Shown here piece by piece: positions 1 to 8,892 of a stretch of 64,000 nucleotides of DNA (position 1 is its first letter; every line of letters begins with the position of its first letter). Made by a program: the position numbers and the translations under genes. The notes beneath the pieces were generated by a model that was given only the letters and a program-made list of their open reading frames with translations, ran no database searches and was not told where the DNA came from. Source of the stretch: Shewanella sp. SR44-3 (lineage in GTDB: Bacteria > Pseudomonadota > Gammaproteobacteria > Enterobacterales > Shewanellaceae); the NCBI RefSeq assembly GCF_014163735.1, contig NZ_JACJDV010000001.1, positions 248,001 to 312,000 on the forward strand. The letters run 5' to 3'.

Positions 1-1019
1 TTATACAAATTCGAGGCATAAAGACCGATAAATCTATCTTCACCGACCACGTTACCTTTCTTATCGAAACGCTTTACCCCGATATAGTCCACATAAGCGG
101 GACGGTGAACGCGGCTTTTGGCAGAGCTCTTAGTTAATACTAATAGAGTTTCATCTAAGGCTTCTTTGCGGGCAGATTCAGAGAAACTAGAAAGCTTTAA
201 GGTTTTTTCAACCACATTGGCTTTACTCGACTTATTCATCAATCCTAGGCTTGATGAGAGGTCGGGGACTAGCTCCACATCGCCTTCGACTCGGTTAAGC
301 TCGTAGTAACGGTAACCTAACAAGGTAAAGTGATGGTTATTAAGATAAGTTAAGAAATTAACCGCTTCATCCATTTCCGCTTTCGGTCCAGGGAAAGGAC
401 GCTTAGGTAGCTGCTTAATCGTCTCAGTGAGTGTGTCTGACATTTTTTGCCAATCATTCACAGAATCAGCGACGTCACCTAATACCGAAGCCAATTCTTT
501 TTCAATGGCCTTGATTTCAGCATCATTGCTACGGCGATCAATTTCCACTAAGAATACAGCAACATTGTCAGCGCCCTTAGAGGCCTCGTTAACAAATGTC
601 ACTTGTGATACTTGATCATCTTTACGTACAACCGCCAGTGGCGTGTGTAACATCACGTGAGCCGTTACACCTAAACGCTTTAATGCCATGGCGATAGAAT
701 CGACCAAGAACGGCATATCTGGCTGAATAATTTCAATAATACTGTGGGTCGATTGCCAACCATGCTTAGCTTGGCTGGGGTTAAACACGCGGATATGAGT
801 TTCTTTTTCAGTGGTTTGGTTTAGGGCATTCCATAGACTCACTACGGCGCCATATAAATCACTGTCATTTCGTGCGTTTAAATCATCTTTAGACATGTGA
901 GCGTAGAGGCAATGGGCAAATTGCTCCACTTGAGTTGCTTGTGAATTAGGGATTTTGGTATGAATTAATTGCACTACGTTTTCGAGTAGTACTGAAGGCA
1001 TTGCATCTTTCAAGGCCAT
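1..1019 (-). CDS. gdhB: NAD-specific glutamate dehydrogenase, large class, N-terminal part (runs off the left edge)
   Basis: This is the first ~339 codons of a large NAD-dependent glutamate dehydrogenase, which oxidatively deaminates glutamate to 2-oxoglutarate. I translated it by hand: it begins MALKDAMPSVLLENVVQLI and contains QPDMPFLVDSIAMALKRLG and YVDYIGVKRFDKKGNVVGED, segments typical of the N-terminal regulatory region of this ~1600-residue class. The catalytic domain lies beyond position 1. The frame is open to the edge, so the gene is partial because of the window, not broken. The start is the ATG at 1017-1019. No other gene lies in the 291 bases upstream; a terminator at 1240-1269 separates it from the operon at 1311-8183. 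The family call is firm; the gene symbol is by analogy. Confidence 0.85.
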   Translation of the reverse strand, partial: MALKDAMPSVLLENVVQLIHTKIPNSQATQVEQFAHCLYAHMSKDDLNARNDSDLYGAVVSLWNALNQTTEKETHIRVFNPSQAKHGWQSTHSIIEIIQPDMPFLVDSIAMALKRLGVTAHVMLHTPLAVVRKDDQVSQVTFVNEASKGADNVAVFLVEIDRRSNDAEIKAIEKELASVLGDVADSVNDWQKMSDTLTETIKQLPKRPFPGPKAEMDEAVNFLTYLNNHHFTLLGYRYYELNRVEGDVELVPDLSSSLGLMNKSSKANVVEKTLKLSSFSESARKEALDETLLVLTKSSAKSRVHRPAYVDYIGVKRFDKKGNVVGEDRFIGLYASNLY

Positions 1020-1239
1020 TTTGCAGATTCCTTAAGCGTCTATGGCAGCGCTCTTATCATTATTTGGATGCTTCGGCTTGTTGACTCAAAGTATGACCTC
1101 TGAGAACTGACACAAAGTCTATTACTAATTTGGTGTCATTTCGAGGAAAATTTTAGTGGTAGATCCTCTGCAAATCCAGTATTTACAGGTTTTTCTTGTT
1201 ACTGGTGACAATAAACCCGCTAAATCAGCCTAACTATGC

Positions 1240-1269
1240 AAAAAAACAGGGAGCCTAAGCTCCCTGTTT
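1240..1269 (-). terminator. Rho-independent terminator of the DUF1302-RND operon
   Basis: An 11-base-pair perfect stem (1244-1254 with 1259-1269, loop CTAA) is followed on the minus strand by a run of seven T. It lies 41 bases past the stop of the permease gene at 1311 and should end the four-gene operon. Confidence 0.85.
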
Positions 1270-1310
1270 CATTTCTTCATACCCAGTATAGGCCTAGGTT
1301 GCAGCTTGAT

Positions 1311-3620
1311 TTAGCTCGGTTTACGCCAAAAAACGGCCGCGAGTGCTGGTAGGATAATTATCGCACCTAACATATTTACTAAAAACATAAAGGTTAATAA
1401 AATTCCCATATCCATCTGGAACTTAAGCGCAGAGAAGAACCAAGTGCTCACCCCTATGGCCAAAGTAAGGCCGGTGAAAATAACTGCACTGCCCCGCTCA
1501 ACCAAGGCTTCAAAGTAAGCCTGCTGTACCGCCATGCCATTACTGAGTTTATTAGACATAGTCGATAAGATATAAATACCGTAGTCCACACCAATACCCA
1601 CCCCCAAGGCAATAACAGGTAAAGTACTCACTGCTAAGCCAATATCTAGCAATGTCATTAAGGCTTGCGCCAAGGTCGAGACCACATAAAGTGGAATAAT
1701 CACAGCTACGGTAGCTTTTAATGACTTAAAGCTGATTAAACACAAAATAAACACTGCGCCATAAACATAAATCATCATAGGCAACTGAGCTTCACTAACG
1801 GCTTCATTAGTTGCTGCCATTACGCCCACTGGGCCAGATGCAAGCTTAAAGCTTAACTCATCATTATTAAGCTCCGCCGCAACCGCTTTGACTTTAGTAA
1901 CCACAGTATTAATGGTGTCAGCTTTATGATCTTTAAGGAATAGATACACAGGCATCACAGAACAATTACCGTTTAATAAACCCGACGTTGTTGGTACCTG
2001 CCCCACAGCTTGTACTAGGCTTGCTGTGGTACGCGGCAGCATCTGCCACTTAGGATTGCCTTCGTTAAAGCCAGCGTTTACTTGCTTAGCAATTGAAGCA
2101 AGACTTGCTGTTGATTCTACCCCTTCAGTATTGGCCACCATCCATTCGAACTGATCAATCTGGTTAAGCAGTGAATGATAAGTGCAAGCCTCAGGCTTTG
2201 CCTCCACAATCACTGTCATCACATCTGTGGTGATAGAGAAATGGTCAGTAATAAAGAAAGTATCTAAATTGTAACGGGAATCTTGATGCAGTGCCGGCGC
2301 GCCGCCTTGCAAGTCACCGATCTGCATTTTGGTTGACTGCATATAGCCCACTGCATATAAAAGTGCAGTCGCGGTCAATACAACAACGGCGTACTTGGGG
2401 GTGGCAAAGCACGAAAGCTTACGCCAAAGCTGCTCTATTTTCTCGCTGGTTTGAGGATTATCTTTAACCAAAGTTAGATTGGTATATGAAATGACCAAAG
2501 GCAGTAAAATCAAGTTAGTTAAAATGATCACCGCAACGCCTAATGACGCAGAAATGGCCAACTCACGAATAATACCGATATCAATCGCTAATAAGGTTAA
2601 GAAACCTACAGTGTCAGATAACAGTGCAACGCCCCCTGGTACTAATAAACTTCTGAATGCGCTGGCACTGGCCGCTTTTGTGGTTTGGCCATCGAGCACA
2701 CGGCGGCGCACGGCGTTTATCATCTGTACGCCGTGGCTCACTCCAATGGCAAACACTAGAAATGGCACCAAGATGGACATAGGATCAAGACCGAAACCGA
2801 TCACAGTGAGCAAACCTAACTGCCAAATAACGGCCGCAATACTGCACACCAAAGGCAGTACGGTTAGCATTAGTGATTTAGAGAACAAGTACACCATCAC
2901 AGCGGTAATTGCGATAGCAATAAGGAAGAACAGCAACACGCCCTTAGCGCCTTCAGCCACATCTCCGGCCATTTTAGCAAAGCCTATGATGTGAACCTTG
3001 ATGGTATCAGTGTCAAACTTAACTCTGAGTTCTTGCTCTAATTGATTGGCAAACGCTATGGTATCCAGAGGTTTACCTGTATCAGGGTCGAAATCCATCA
3101 ACTGCGCCGACACCATAGCCGCCGAGTAATCGTTGGCAATTAAGCGCCCAACAATGCCCGCTTTTTCTATATTATCGCGCACTAAATTAAGGCTGGCTTG
3201 AGAGTTATTGTAATCGGCAGGAATGACCGGACCACCGGCAAAACCGTCTTCCACAACTTCTGTGAAACGGGTCGAAGGCGAAAACAAAGATTTCACCTGT
3301 GAGCGTTCAACGCCAGGAATAAAAAATAACTGATCATGAACATTTTTCAGGGCATCGAAAAACACCGGGTTAAAAATGTTACCACTGGTGTCCTCTACTG
3401 CCACCATGATGCTGTTGGCGCCACCAAAATCTTTTTGATGCTTTTGGTAAACCTTCATGTATTCATGGTTAAGGGGAATGTTTTTGCTAAACGCCGCGTC
3501 CATTTTTAATTGGCTGGCTTGGTAACCTAAAAAGAATGTCATTAAAATAAATGACACTATTACCCACATGCGGTTACGAAATAGGTGAGTTTCAAATCCA
3601 TTGACCAGTTTTTCTAACAT
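1311..3620 (-). CDS. MMPL/RND-superfamily permease, last gene of the DUF1302 operon
   Basis: 769 residues, the size of an MMPL/HpnN-type RND transporter. It has two repeated halves, each with one N-terminal membrane helix, a large periplasmic loop and a cluster of about five helices. The first cluster (about 230-390) contains GVSHGVQMINAVRRR and the second (about 620-765) contains GVGIGVDYGIYILS, both typical of RND membrane cores. Energy presumably comes from the proton gradient. There is no adaptor or TolC-like gene beside it. It follows a YCF48-like exported protein (64-base gap), DUF1329 and DUF1302, so the operon combines an inner-membrane pump with periplasmic and outer-membrane parts. 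By analogy with MMPL proteins the substrate may be a lipid or other hydrophobic molecule; this is inference. Confidence 0.8.
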   Translation of the reverse strand: MLEKLVNGFETHLFRNRMWVIVSFILMTFFLGYQASQLKMDAAFSKNIPLNHEYMKVYQKHQKDFGGANSIMVAVEDTSGNIFNPVFFDALKNVHDQLFFIPGVERSQVKSLFSPSTRFTEVVEDGFAGGPVIPADYNNSQASLNLVRDNIEKAGIVGRLIANDYSAAMVSAQLMDFDPDTGKPLDTIAFANQLEQELRVKFDTDTIKVHIIGFAKMAGDVAEGAKGVLLFFLIAIAITAVMVYLFSKSLMLTVLPLVCSIAAVIWQLGLLTVIGFGLDPMSILVPFLVFAIGVSHGVQMINAVRRRVLDGQTTKAASASAFRSLLVPGGVALLSDTVGFLTLLAIDIGIIRELAISASLGVAVIILTNLILLPLVISYTNLTLVKDNPQTSEKIEQLWRKLSCFATPKYAVVVLTATALLYAVGYMQSTKMQIGDLQGGAPALHQDSRYNLDTFFITDHFSITTDVMTVIVEAKPEACTYHSLLNQIDQFEWMVANTEGVESTASLASIAKQVNAGFNEGNPKWQMLPRTTASLVQAVGQVPTTSGLLNGNCSVMPVYLFLKDHKADTINTVVTKVKAVAAELNNDELSFKLASGPVGVMAATNEAVSEAQLPMMIYVYGAVFILCLISFKSLKATVAVIIPLYVVSTLAQALMTLLDIGLAVSTLPVIALGVGIGVDYGIYILSTMSNKLSNGMAVQQAYFEALVERGSAVIFTGLTLAIGVSTWFFSALKFQMDMGILLTFMFLVNMLGAIIILPALAAVFWRKPS

Positions 3621-3684
3621 CGCTTACGGCCCTGTTATTGTTATGTTTTAAAGTGACTGCCTAAATTAATTTTTCCTAAACTAA

Positions 3685-4692
3685 TTATTTAAGCTGAAAA
3701 AGACCGTTGCTACCAGCAAACCATAATTGTTTATCGGCGCTTTCTGCAACAGCGACAATATTTTCGCCTTGACGTCGTGCCACTATCTCGGCGTGACCTT
3801 TGCCATCTAAGCGCAGCACAACACCCGCATTACCGACTATGTAGAGCTCTCCTTGGTGTACTAAAGCGCCGTTTATAGAAGACTTGACAGGTAATTCAAC
3901 TTGTTGCCAATCAGATAAACTCAAATCTGTTTTAAACACATGGCCGCGCAGGCCCATCACATAGATTTGCTCACCCACTTGGATAGCATTAAACATAGAG
4001 CCATCATAATCAAAGTCTGTGCGAGTAAAACTTAAGCCATTGTCACTTGACTCAGCCACTAAACCAAGCTCGCCCACTAATAAAAGCCTTGAATCATCGA
4101 GGCGAATAATACGGTTAAAATGCGGCAATAATGCGGCCCGTTCGGATAAATACAAGGCTTCGTCTTCGGCTTTTAAATCCGCAAGATACGACACGTCTTC
4201 TTCGAACAATAATTCTTGGTGGAATTCAGGTTCCCAAGTTTTTCCGCCATCTAATGAGCGATAAAACAGTCCATAGGCACCTATGGCAATGCCTTCATTG
4301 GCATTAAAGAAACGAATATCAAGAAATGGCTTTTCAATCTCGCTCGATTGCATCTGTAACTGCCACGTTAAGCCACCATCTTGAGTGTGAATAATGCTGG
4401 CATCATGGCCTACAGCCCAGCCTAGTTTTGCATCGAGAAAAAATACTTTGGTGAGCTGACTTAACACGGGGGTTGGTACTTGAGTCCAGGTGTTGTCATA
4501 CACTAGGACATGGCCTTTTTGACCGACGGCAATGAGTTTATCACCTACGTTAGCTAAATCTAAAAGCAAAGAGGATTGAGCTAAAGGTTGGATTTGAACG
4601 GTAAGTGGATCTAACTGAGCATTAACCTGTGAGCTAAATACACAGCCAATACATCCTAACATCATTGCTGCGCGAAGCATGCTAAACGACAT
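3685..4692 (-). CDS. Exported YCF48/HCF136-like beta-propeller protein
   Basis: 335 residues with an N-terminal signal peptide (about 1-25, ending near VNAQ). The body is made of BNR/YCF48-like blades: repeats such as GWAVGHDASIIHTQDGGLTW, GIAIGAYGLFYRSLDGGKTW and VGELGLVAESSDNGLSF carry the Asp-Gly-Gly-x-Thr-Trp turn. The fold matches plant and cyanobacterial photosystem II assembly factor YCF48, but in heterotrophic bacteria the family is found in unrelated settings and no photosynthetic role is implied. It sits third in the operon after DUF1302 and DUF1329 and before the RND permease. It is probably a periplasmic scaffold or binding part of that system. No catalytic residues are apparent. 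Confidence 0.8.
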   Translation of the reverse strand: MSFSMLRAAMMLGCIGCVFSSQVNAQLDPLTVQIQPLAQSSLLLDLANVGDKLIAVGQKGHVLVYDNTWTQVPTPVLSQLTKVFFLDAKLGWAVGHDASIIHTQDGGLTWQLQMQSSEIEKPFLDIRFFNANEGIAIGAYGLFYRSLDGGKTWEPEFHQELLFEEDVSYLADLKAEDEALYLSERAALLPHFNRIIRLDDSRLLLVGELGLVAESSDNGLSFTRTDFDYDGSMFNAIQVGEQIYVMGLRGHVFKTDLSLSDWQQVELPVKSSINGALVHQGELYIVGNAGVVLRLDGKGHAEIVARRQGENIVAVAESADKQLWFAGSNGLFQLK

Positions 4693-4711
4693 ACAAACTT
4701 CCTTACAAGAT

Positions 4712-4736
4712 TAAGGGGGCAAATTTTGCCCCCTTA
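4712..4736 (-). promoter_or_regulatory. Intercistronic hairpin between DUF1329 and YCF48-like genes
   Basis: A GC-rich near-perfect inverted repeat (TAAGGGGGCAAA facing TTTGCCCCCTTA) lies 11 bases past the DUF1329 stop and about 20 bases before the next start. On the minus-strand transcript it is not followed by a T run, so it is more likely an RNA-processing or stabilising hairpin, or a partial attenuator, than a full terminator. Confidence 0.55.
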
Positions 4737-4746
4737 GGTTTGACTA

Positions 4747-6111
4747 TTAACGAATACCTGCGCGTCTTAGGGCATCTGGGGTAAAGTTAGATTCAGTTAA
4801 GTTCGCTTCAAAGTTGTACATGCGACCTTCGTTATCTAGACCCATTGCCAAATAGCGGCGTGACTGTAAATCATGGAATACTTCTAGTGTTGTCCATAAT
4901 GTGGGTACTTCATAATAGTTAATACTATGAGCATTAGCGACACGGTATAGCTCATCACGGTTATCGTACATATCCGTTAATGAAACCTGCCATGAATCTT
5001 CGTCAATATAGAACACACGTGTTTTATAAATATGACGCATGCCTTCTTTAAGGGTGGCTTTAACTTCCCAAACGCGGTGCTTTTCCCAACGAACGAGATC
5101 TGGGTTGATGTGACCTGGCTTTAAGATTTGATCGTACTTTAGACTATCAGAGTGCAACTTGTAGTCATTGTACGGTATGTACATTTCTTTCTTGCCAATC
5201 AATTCCCAGTTATAGCGTACAGGCGATCCGTTAAACATATCGAAATCATCTGTGGTGCGAAGACCATCGGCTACAGTGCCTGGTGTATCAAAAGCAATGT
5301 TAGGTGCTTTACGAACCCGGCGCTGCCCTGTGTTGTAGGTCCAAGCTTGGCGCGGCAGCGCTTCTTGATCCATGGTCTCTTTAACTAACAACGCAGTACC
5401 CGCTAGGCGCGCAGGCTGAGTCACAACTTGTTTGAAATAAAACAAGGTGTTGGTTTCTTTCAGTTTATCAAGAGTAATTTCTGGGCGACTGTATTCAAAA
5501 CGTAGCTCTTCTGCGGTTTCAACTAAGGTGTATGAACCACTTGAAGTCGGTGATGCTTGACTACGGTTAGTCTCTAGGTCAACACCACGAAAACGCAGTA
5601 CATGGTTCCAAATTACTTCTAATCCATTGGCTGGAATAGGAAAAGGGACACCAATGGTTGCACCTGAAATACCGTTACCTTGGGCCACAAGTTCAGCCCT
5701 AGTGGCGTTAGCTTTAGTGGCATCGTAGACATATTGAGGTACTGAAGCAGTACGACGGCTCTCATAGACATTCATTTTGTAGGTTTCAGGGTAAAGCTCG
5801 AACAGCTTTTGCTGACCTGGATTTAAAAAGTCTTTGTACTGTGCTTTATTAGCATTAGTAATAGTAAAGAGTATCTTGTCTGCTGGAAAAGGATCTGGGT
5901 GATGCATGCCTTTACTGTAACCCGCAACAGGCTTAGTGATCCCGCCATCCCAAGCTGGGATGGAGCCATCGGCATTACCCGCTTTCACTGCGCCCTGAGG
6001 CGTTAGCTCAGCGCCTAACTTGGCAGCTTCAGCTTCAGATACTTTCGCCATCGCAACAGGAGCACCGAGTGCCATAACCACTGCTGCCGATAATATCGTC
6101 ATCTTCTTCAT
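4747..6111 (-). CDS. DUF1329 family exported protein
   Basis: 454 residues, the usual length of DUF1329 proteins, with a clear signal peptide (MKKMTILSAAVVMALGAPVA, cleavage near AMA-KV). Typical features include the start of the mature domain (AAKLGAELTPQGAVKAGNAD), the GSIPAWDGGI segment, a central region with RQAWTYNTGQRRVRKAP, and the C-terminal stretch VWEVKATLKEGMRHIYKTRV. The RRVRKAP segment and surrounding beta-rich pattern recall LolA/LolB-like lipoprotein or lipid carriers, but that is inference from general appearance. It starts 11 bases after the DUF1302 stop, so the two are surely co-transcribed. DUF1302 and DUF1329 genes are habitual neighbours in proteobacteria. It probably carries a hydrophobic ligand across the periplasm between the RND permease and the outer membrane. 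Confidence 0.87.
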   Translation of the reverse strand: MKKMTILSAAVVMALGAPVAMAKVSEAEAAKLGAELTPQGAVKAGNADGSIPAWDGGITKPVAGYSKGMHHPDPFPADKILFTITNANKAQYKDFLNPGQQKLFELYPETYKMNVYESRRTASVPQYVYDATKANATRAELVAQGNGISGATIGVPFPIPANGLEVIWNHVLRFRGVDLETNRSQASPTSSGSYTLVETAEELRFEYSRPEITLDKLKETNTLFYFKQVVTQPARLAGTALLVKETMDQEALPRQAWTYNTGQRRVRKAPNIAFDTPGTVADGLRTTDDFDMFNGSPVRYNWELIGKKEMYIPYNDYKLHSDSLKYDQILKPGHINPDLVRWEKHRVWEVKATLKEGMRHIYKTRVFYIDEDSWQVSLTDMYDNRDELYRVANAHSINYYEVPTLWTTLEVFHDLQSRRYLAMGLDNEGRMYNFEANLTESNFTPDALRRAGIR

Positions 6112-6122
6112 TATTATTATCC

Positions 6123-8183
6123 TTATATCGAATACTTGACGTTAAAAGAAACGTAGTCTCTATCTTCCATCGCGTTGGTGGTGCCCACTCCGCCAAAGAA
6201 GCTATTGTAAGACACTTCCGCGCCCCAACGGCTTTGATAATCAAAGCTTAAGGACATTGCCATCGATTTACGTCCTTCAGTGAACAAGAACATAGGATCA
6301 GGCGTTATACCATTAACATCGTGGGCAAATTGAATTTTCGGTGACATGTTAACGCCGGCAAATATGTTGTTGTAATCCGCCTTAACAACCACACGATAAC
6401 CCCATGCAAAGTCAGTTGGGAATGGGTTAGTTTCTGGGCCGTTATGCAACGCCATGATAATGCCAGGCATTTCAGGGTTACCACCAGAACGCGCTGTACC
6501 TGGACCATTTAAACGCAGCTCATCAAACCCAGGCATATCATGGATCCATACGCCGCCAATTTCAGTGGCGAGTACTAAATTATCAGTACCAAAGCGTGGA
6601 CCAAATAAGTGACTAAAGGTCACCTGAGCTTGAGTAGTGTCTAAGCGTACAAAGCCATCGACGCTAGCGCCAGGCGCTGACACAGACATCTGCGATACAC
6701 CATCAAGTTCTGGGCGTACGACACTTGGATGATTTGAATTAGCTAGCTGTTGCGGCATTGCCGCAAATAACAATTCAACATCATCGATTTGCAGTGGTTC
6801 ATCTTGACGGTGAGAAATTTCACCAGCAACAGAAGTGTCACCAACTAAAGTATTGAAACTAAAACCATAAAGCTTAATGTCTTCAGGGAAGACTAATTGA
6901 GCTTTAGTGAAAGTTTCCATATTCAGTAATAATTCACGGTTGATTTCGCCACCACTTGCAGCAAGACGACCATAATCGCGGCCTATAGCTTCAACATTGA
7001 AGTTAGAACCTGTACCTGCGATAAGTGGACGACGGCTGTGGTAGTTCATGTAATACAGCGCGAATTCAGTTTCACCAAGCTCTGGTGAATAATAACCTAA
7101 TTTAACCCCGTACTGGCCGCCATCTTCTGCCGGCGCATCATCTTTAAGTAGCGCAACTCTGGTTGCATAAGGCACCATTAATCCTGCCAATGCTGGAGAG
7201 AAATTAGCGCCTGCAGCTGCAGCGTAAATCTTTTGGTACTCAGAAATTAAAAAGTCTAAGTTGATATCAGGATTTGCAGTAAAACCAAGCTGAGCATTTT
7301 GCTCATAGCCGCCAAAACCCACAAAGTCATTAGAGGCTAAGTTAGAGCCAGGTGTTGGCGCCCACAATTGCTGCCAGTCATATTGATAAAAACCTGCAAC
7401 AGACAAGTTTTCAGTCAAGCCTAAAGACAATGACACCATGCCTTGAGGAATAAAGGCTTCTTTTAATTCAGAACCTGGCGCATTAAGAATATTCAAATCA
7501 ACAGCGTTAATTTCAGAAATACCATGGGAGATAAGCGAGCTTTCACCCCAAGATATCACTTGATTACCAACACGTACCGACAAGGGATTCGCCCCGTCGT
7601 TAAAATCCCAATCAGCATAAACAAAGGCGTCTAATAAGCGAATATCTTTACATTGAACTTCGCTGGCGCGTTTGTCTTTACAAGGGTCAAATTCTTTACC
7701 CGTGAGTGGATCGTTAAAACCAAAATCGCCATCACTGAGTTTGCGATCATAAAAATACATTCCACGTACAAAGAGTCCGTAATTTTTATATTTTAATGAT
7801 AATTCATGTAACCCTTTTACTATTTCAGAGGTAGTATCACCTTGAGAGTAAAGTAAGTTACTGATGTCGTTATTACTTGAATACGAGCCATCTTGGGTCC
7901 AAATTTGAAACTTATCATATTTAAGAGAGCCAAAATTGTCTCCTAAAGCAGAGTAACCAGACCAGTCGAACTGAGGGTGATTTACCTTACCAATCTGATC
8001 GTTATAATTACGCTCAGATACACGCCAGCTCACGCCAGCAGTCCATGTGGAGTCGAATGTTCCCTGAACATCGCCCCAATCGAATGAAATCGCAGAAGCA
8101 CTGCCACTCATCCCTAAATACAGTGCCGACACCACCCCCAAAGCAAGTGCCGACTTGTTAAAGCTTTTTTTAACAATTTTCAT
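6123..8183 (-). CDS. DUF1302 family outer-membrane-type protein
   Basis: 686 residues with a signal peptide (about 1-31, ending SASA) followed by the DUF1302 opening: FDWGDVQGTFDSTWTAGVSW and VRVGNQVISWGESSLI. The rest alternates short amphipathic beta strands and ends in an aromatic-rich strand (VSFNVKYSI), as outer-membrane beta-barrels do. It is the first gene of the operon and should be driven by a promoter in 8184-8513. A possible CRP-like site lies at 8366-8381. The likely role is an outer-membrane channel or receptor for the hydrophobic cargo of the operon. Family membership is clear; the function of DUF1302 is not established to my knowledge. Confidence 0.85.
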   Translation of the reverse strand: MKIVKKSFNKSALALGVVSALYLGMSGSASAISFDWGDVQGTFDSTWTAGVSWRVSERNYNDQIGKVNHPQFDWSGYSALGDNFGSLKYDKFQIWTQDGSYSSNNDISNLLYSQGDTTSEIVKGLHELSLKYKNYGLFVRGMYFYDRKLSDGDFGFNDPLTGKEFDPCKDKRASEVQCKDIRLLDAFVYADWDFNDGANPLSVRVGNQVISWGESSLISHGISEINAVDLNILNAPGSELKEAFIPQGMVSLSLGLTENLSVAGFYQYDWQQLWAPTPGSNLASNDFVGFGGYEQNAQLGFTANPDINLDFLISEYQKIYAAAAGANFSPALAGLMVPYATRVALLKDDAPAEDGGQYGVKLGYYSPELGETEFALYYMNYHSRRPLIAGTGSNFNVEAIGRDYGRLAASGGEINRELLLNMETFTKAQLVFPEDIKLYGFSFNTLVGDTSVAGEISHRQDEPLQIDDVELLFAAMPQQLANSNHPSVVRPELDGVSQMSVSAPGASVDGFVRLDTTQAQVTFSHLFGPRFGTDNLVLATEIGGVWIHDMPGFDELRLNGPGTARSGGNPEMPGIIMALHNGPETNPFPTDFAWGYRVVVKADYNNIFAGVNMSPKIQFAHDVNGITPDPMFLFTEGRKSMAMSLSFDYQSRWGAEVSYNSFFGGVGTTNAMEDRDYVSFNVKYSI

Positions 8184-8513
8184 TTTTCCATCTCTCCGTA
8201 ACCTGCTGGATCCGTTGTTATAGGAATGTGAACCAACATCTTGTTAGCCTATAGGCAACACCATTGTTACAGCATTTACCCTAGTTGAGCAAGGCGTAAC
8301 CGGAGAAAATTTATTATAAAATTAAAGCGCTTGCGAAATATTTGCCTGTTAGTTCAGCGGCTATATTTGAATCTTGTCACAGAAAGGTTAATAGAAAGGT
8401 TAAGCTTGATTAAAACTGCAATAAAATCATCAGCCTTTACAGAGTAAAATACAAATTAGGCTACTGTTTAAATCAATTGAGTGTTTGGAGTTATTGCTCT
8501 AACGGAATTAATT
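8184..8513. other. Intergenic region upstream of the DUF1302 operon
   Basis: This 330-base stretch has no gene. It should carry the operon promoter on the minus strand. A TATAAT-type -10 candidate lies at 8313-8318 but lacks a good -35, so I do not call the promoter. The CRP-like site is listed separately. Confidence 0.5.
8366..8381 (-). promoter_or_regulatory. Possible CRP-like site upstream of the DUF1302 operon
   Basis: On the minus strand the sequence is TGTGA-N6-TCAAA, nine of ten conserved positions of the TGTGA-N6-TCACA consensus. It lies about 185 bases before the DUF1302 start, which is far for a class I or II site. A chance match cannot be excluded. Confidence 0.3.
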
Positions 8514-8729
8514 TTAAACTTGCTCCAAGGCAAGGAAATTTCCTTGATTATCTAAGCAGAGTTTGAAATGGCCGTTAACCCCCAAAGAATTAACAAAAGG
8601 CCTAAAGTAGCGGCCATTAATTAACAGCTCTCTACCTTGGCTGTCTTTAACTAATACTTTAGATGCTGTGCCTTGATAATAAGGTAAGAAGTCATCATAA
8701 CTTACCCTAAGTGAGAAATAGAACTCCAC
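8514..8729 (-). CDS. DUF2835 family small protein
   Basis: A protein of 71 residues when started at the GTG at 8727-8729. That start is preceded by AGGGGG at 4-9 bases, whereas the longer reading from TTG at 8750 has no ribosome site. The sequence VEFYFSLRVSYDDFLPYYQG and the later VNGHFKLCLDNQGNFLALEQ match the DUF2835 family, typically about 70 residues and widespread in marine gammaproteobacteria. The family has no known function. It is soluble with no signal peptide. It lies downstream of pepN in the same direction but beyond a hairpin at 8756-8783. Confidence 0.8.
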   Translation of the reverse strand: MEFYFSLRVSYDDFLPYYQGTASKVLVKDSQGRELLINGRYFRPFVNSLGVNGHFKLCLDNQGNFLALEQV

Positions 8730-8755
8730 AATGCCCCCTATGTTTAACAATCAAC

Positions 8756-8783
8756 AAAGGGAGTCATATACATGACTCCCTTT
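8756..8783. terminator. Hairpin between pepN and the DUF2835 gene
   Basis: A perfect 12-base-pair stem (AAAGGGAGTCAT with ATGACTCCCTTT, four-base loop). The T run is better on the plus strand (TTTT then TATAAT) than on the minus strand, but the position, 110 bases past the pepN stop, suggests it limits read-through from pepN. Confidence 0.6.
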
Positions 8784-8892
8784 TATAATAAAGCCTTATA
8801 TCTGCAATAGAATATCGCTCTTGGCTACTCTTTTAAGTCAAGCTTAGTGAGAAACCTAAATCCGTCATACTCTATTCACAGTCAGAAAACGC

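Noticed and set aside
2479..2994. 171-codon frame on the + strand inside the RND permease gene
   Set aside because: It is antisense to a well-conserved permease region, with no ribosome site or family match; long antisense frames are common in such genes.
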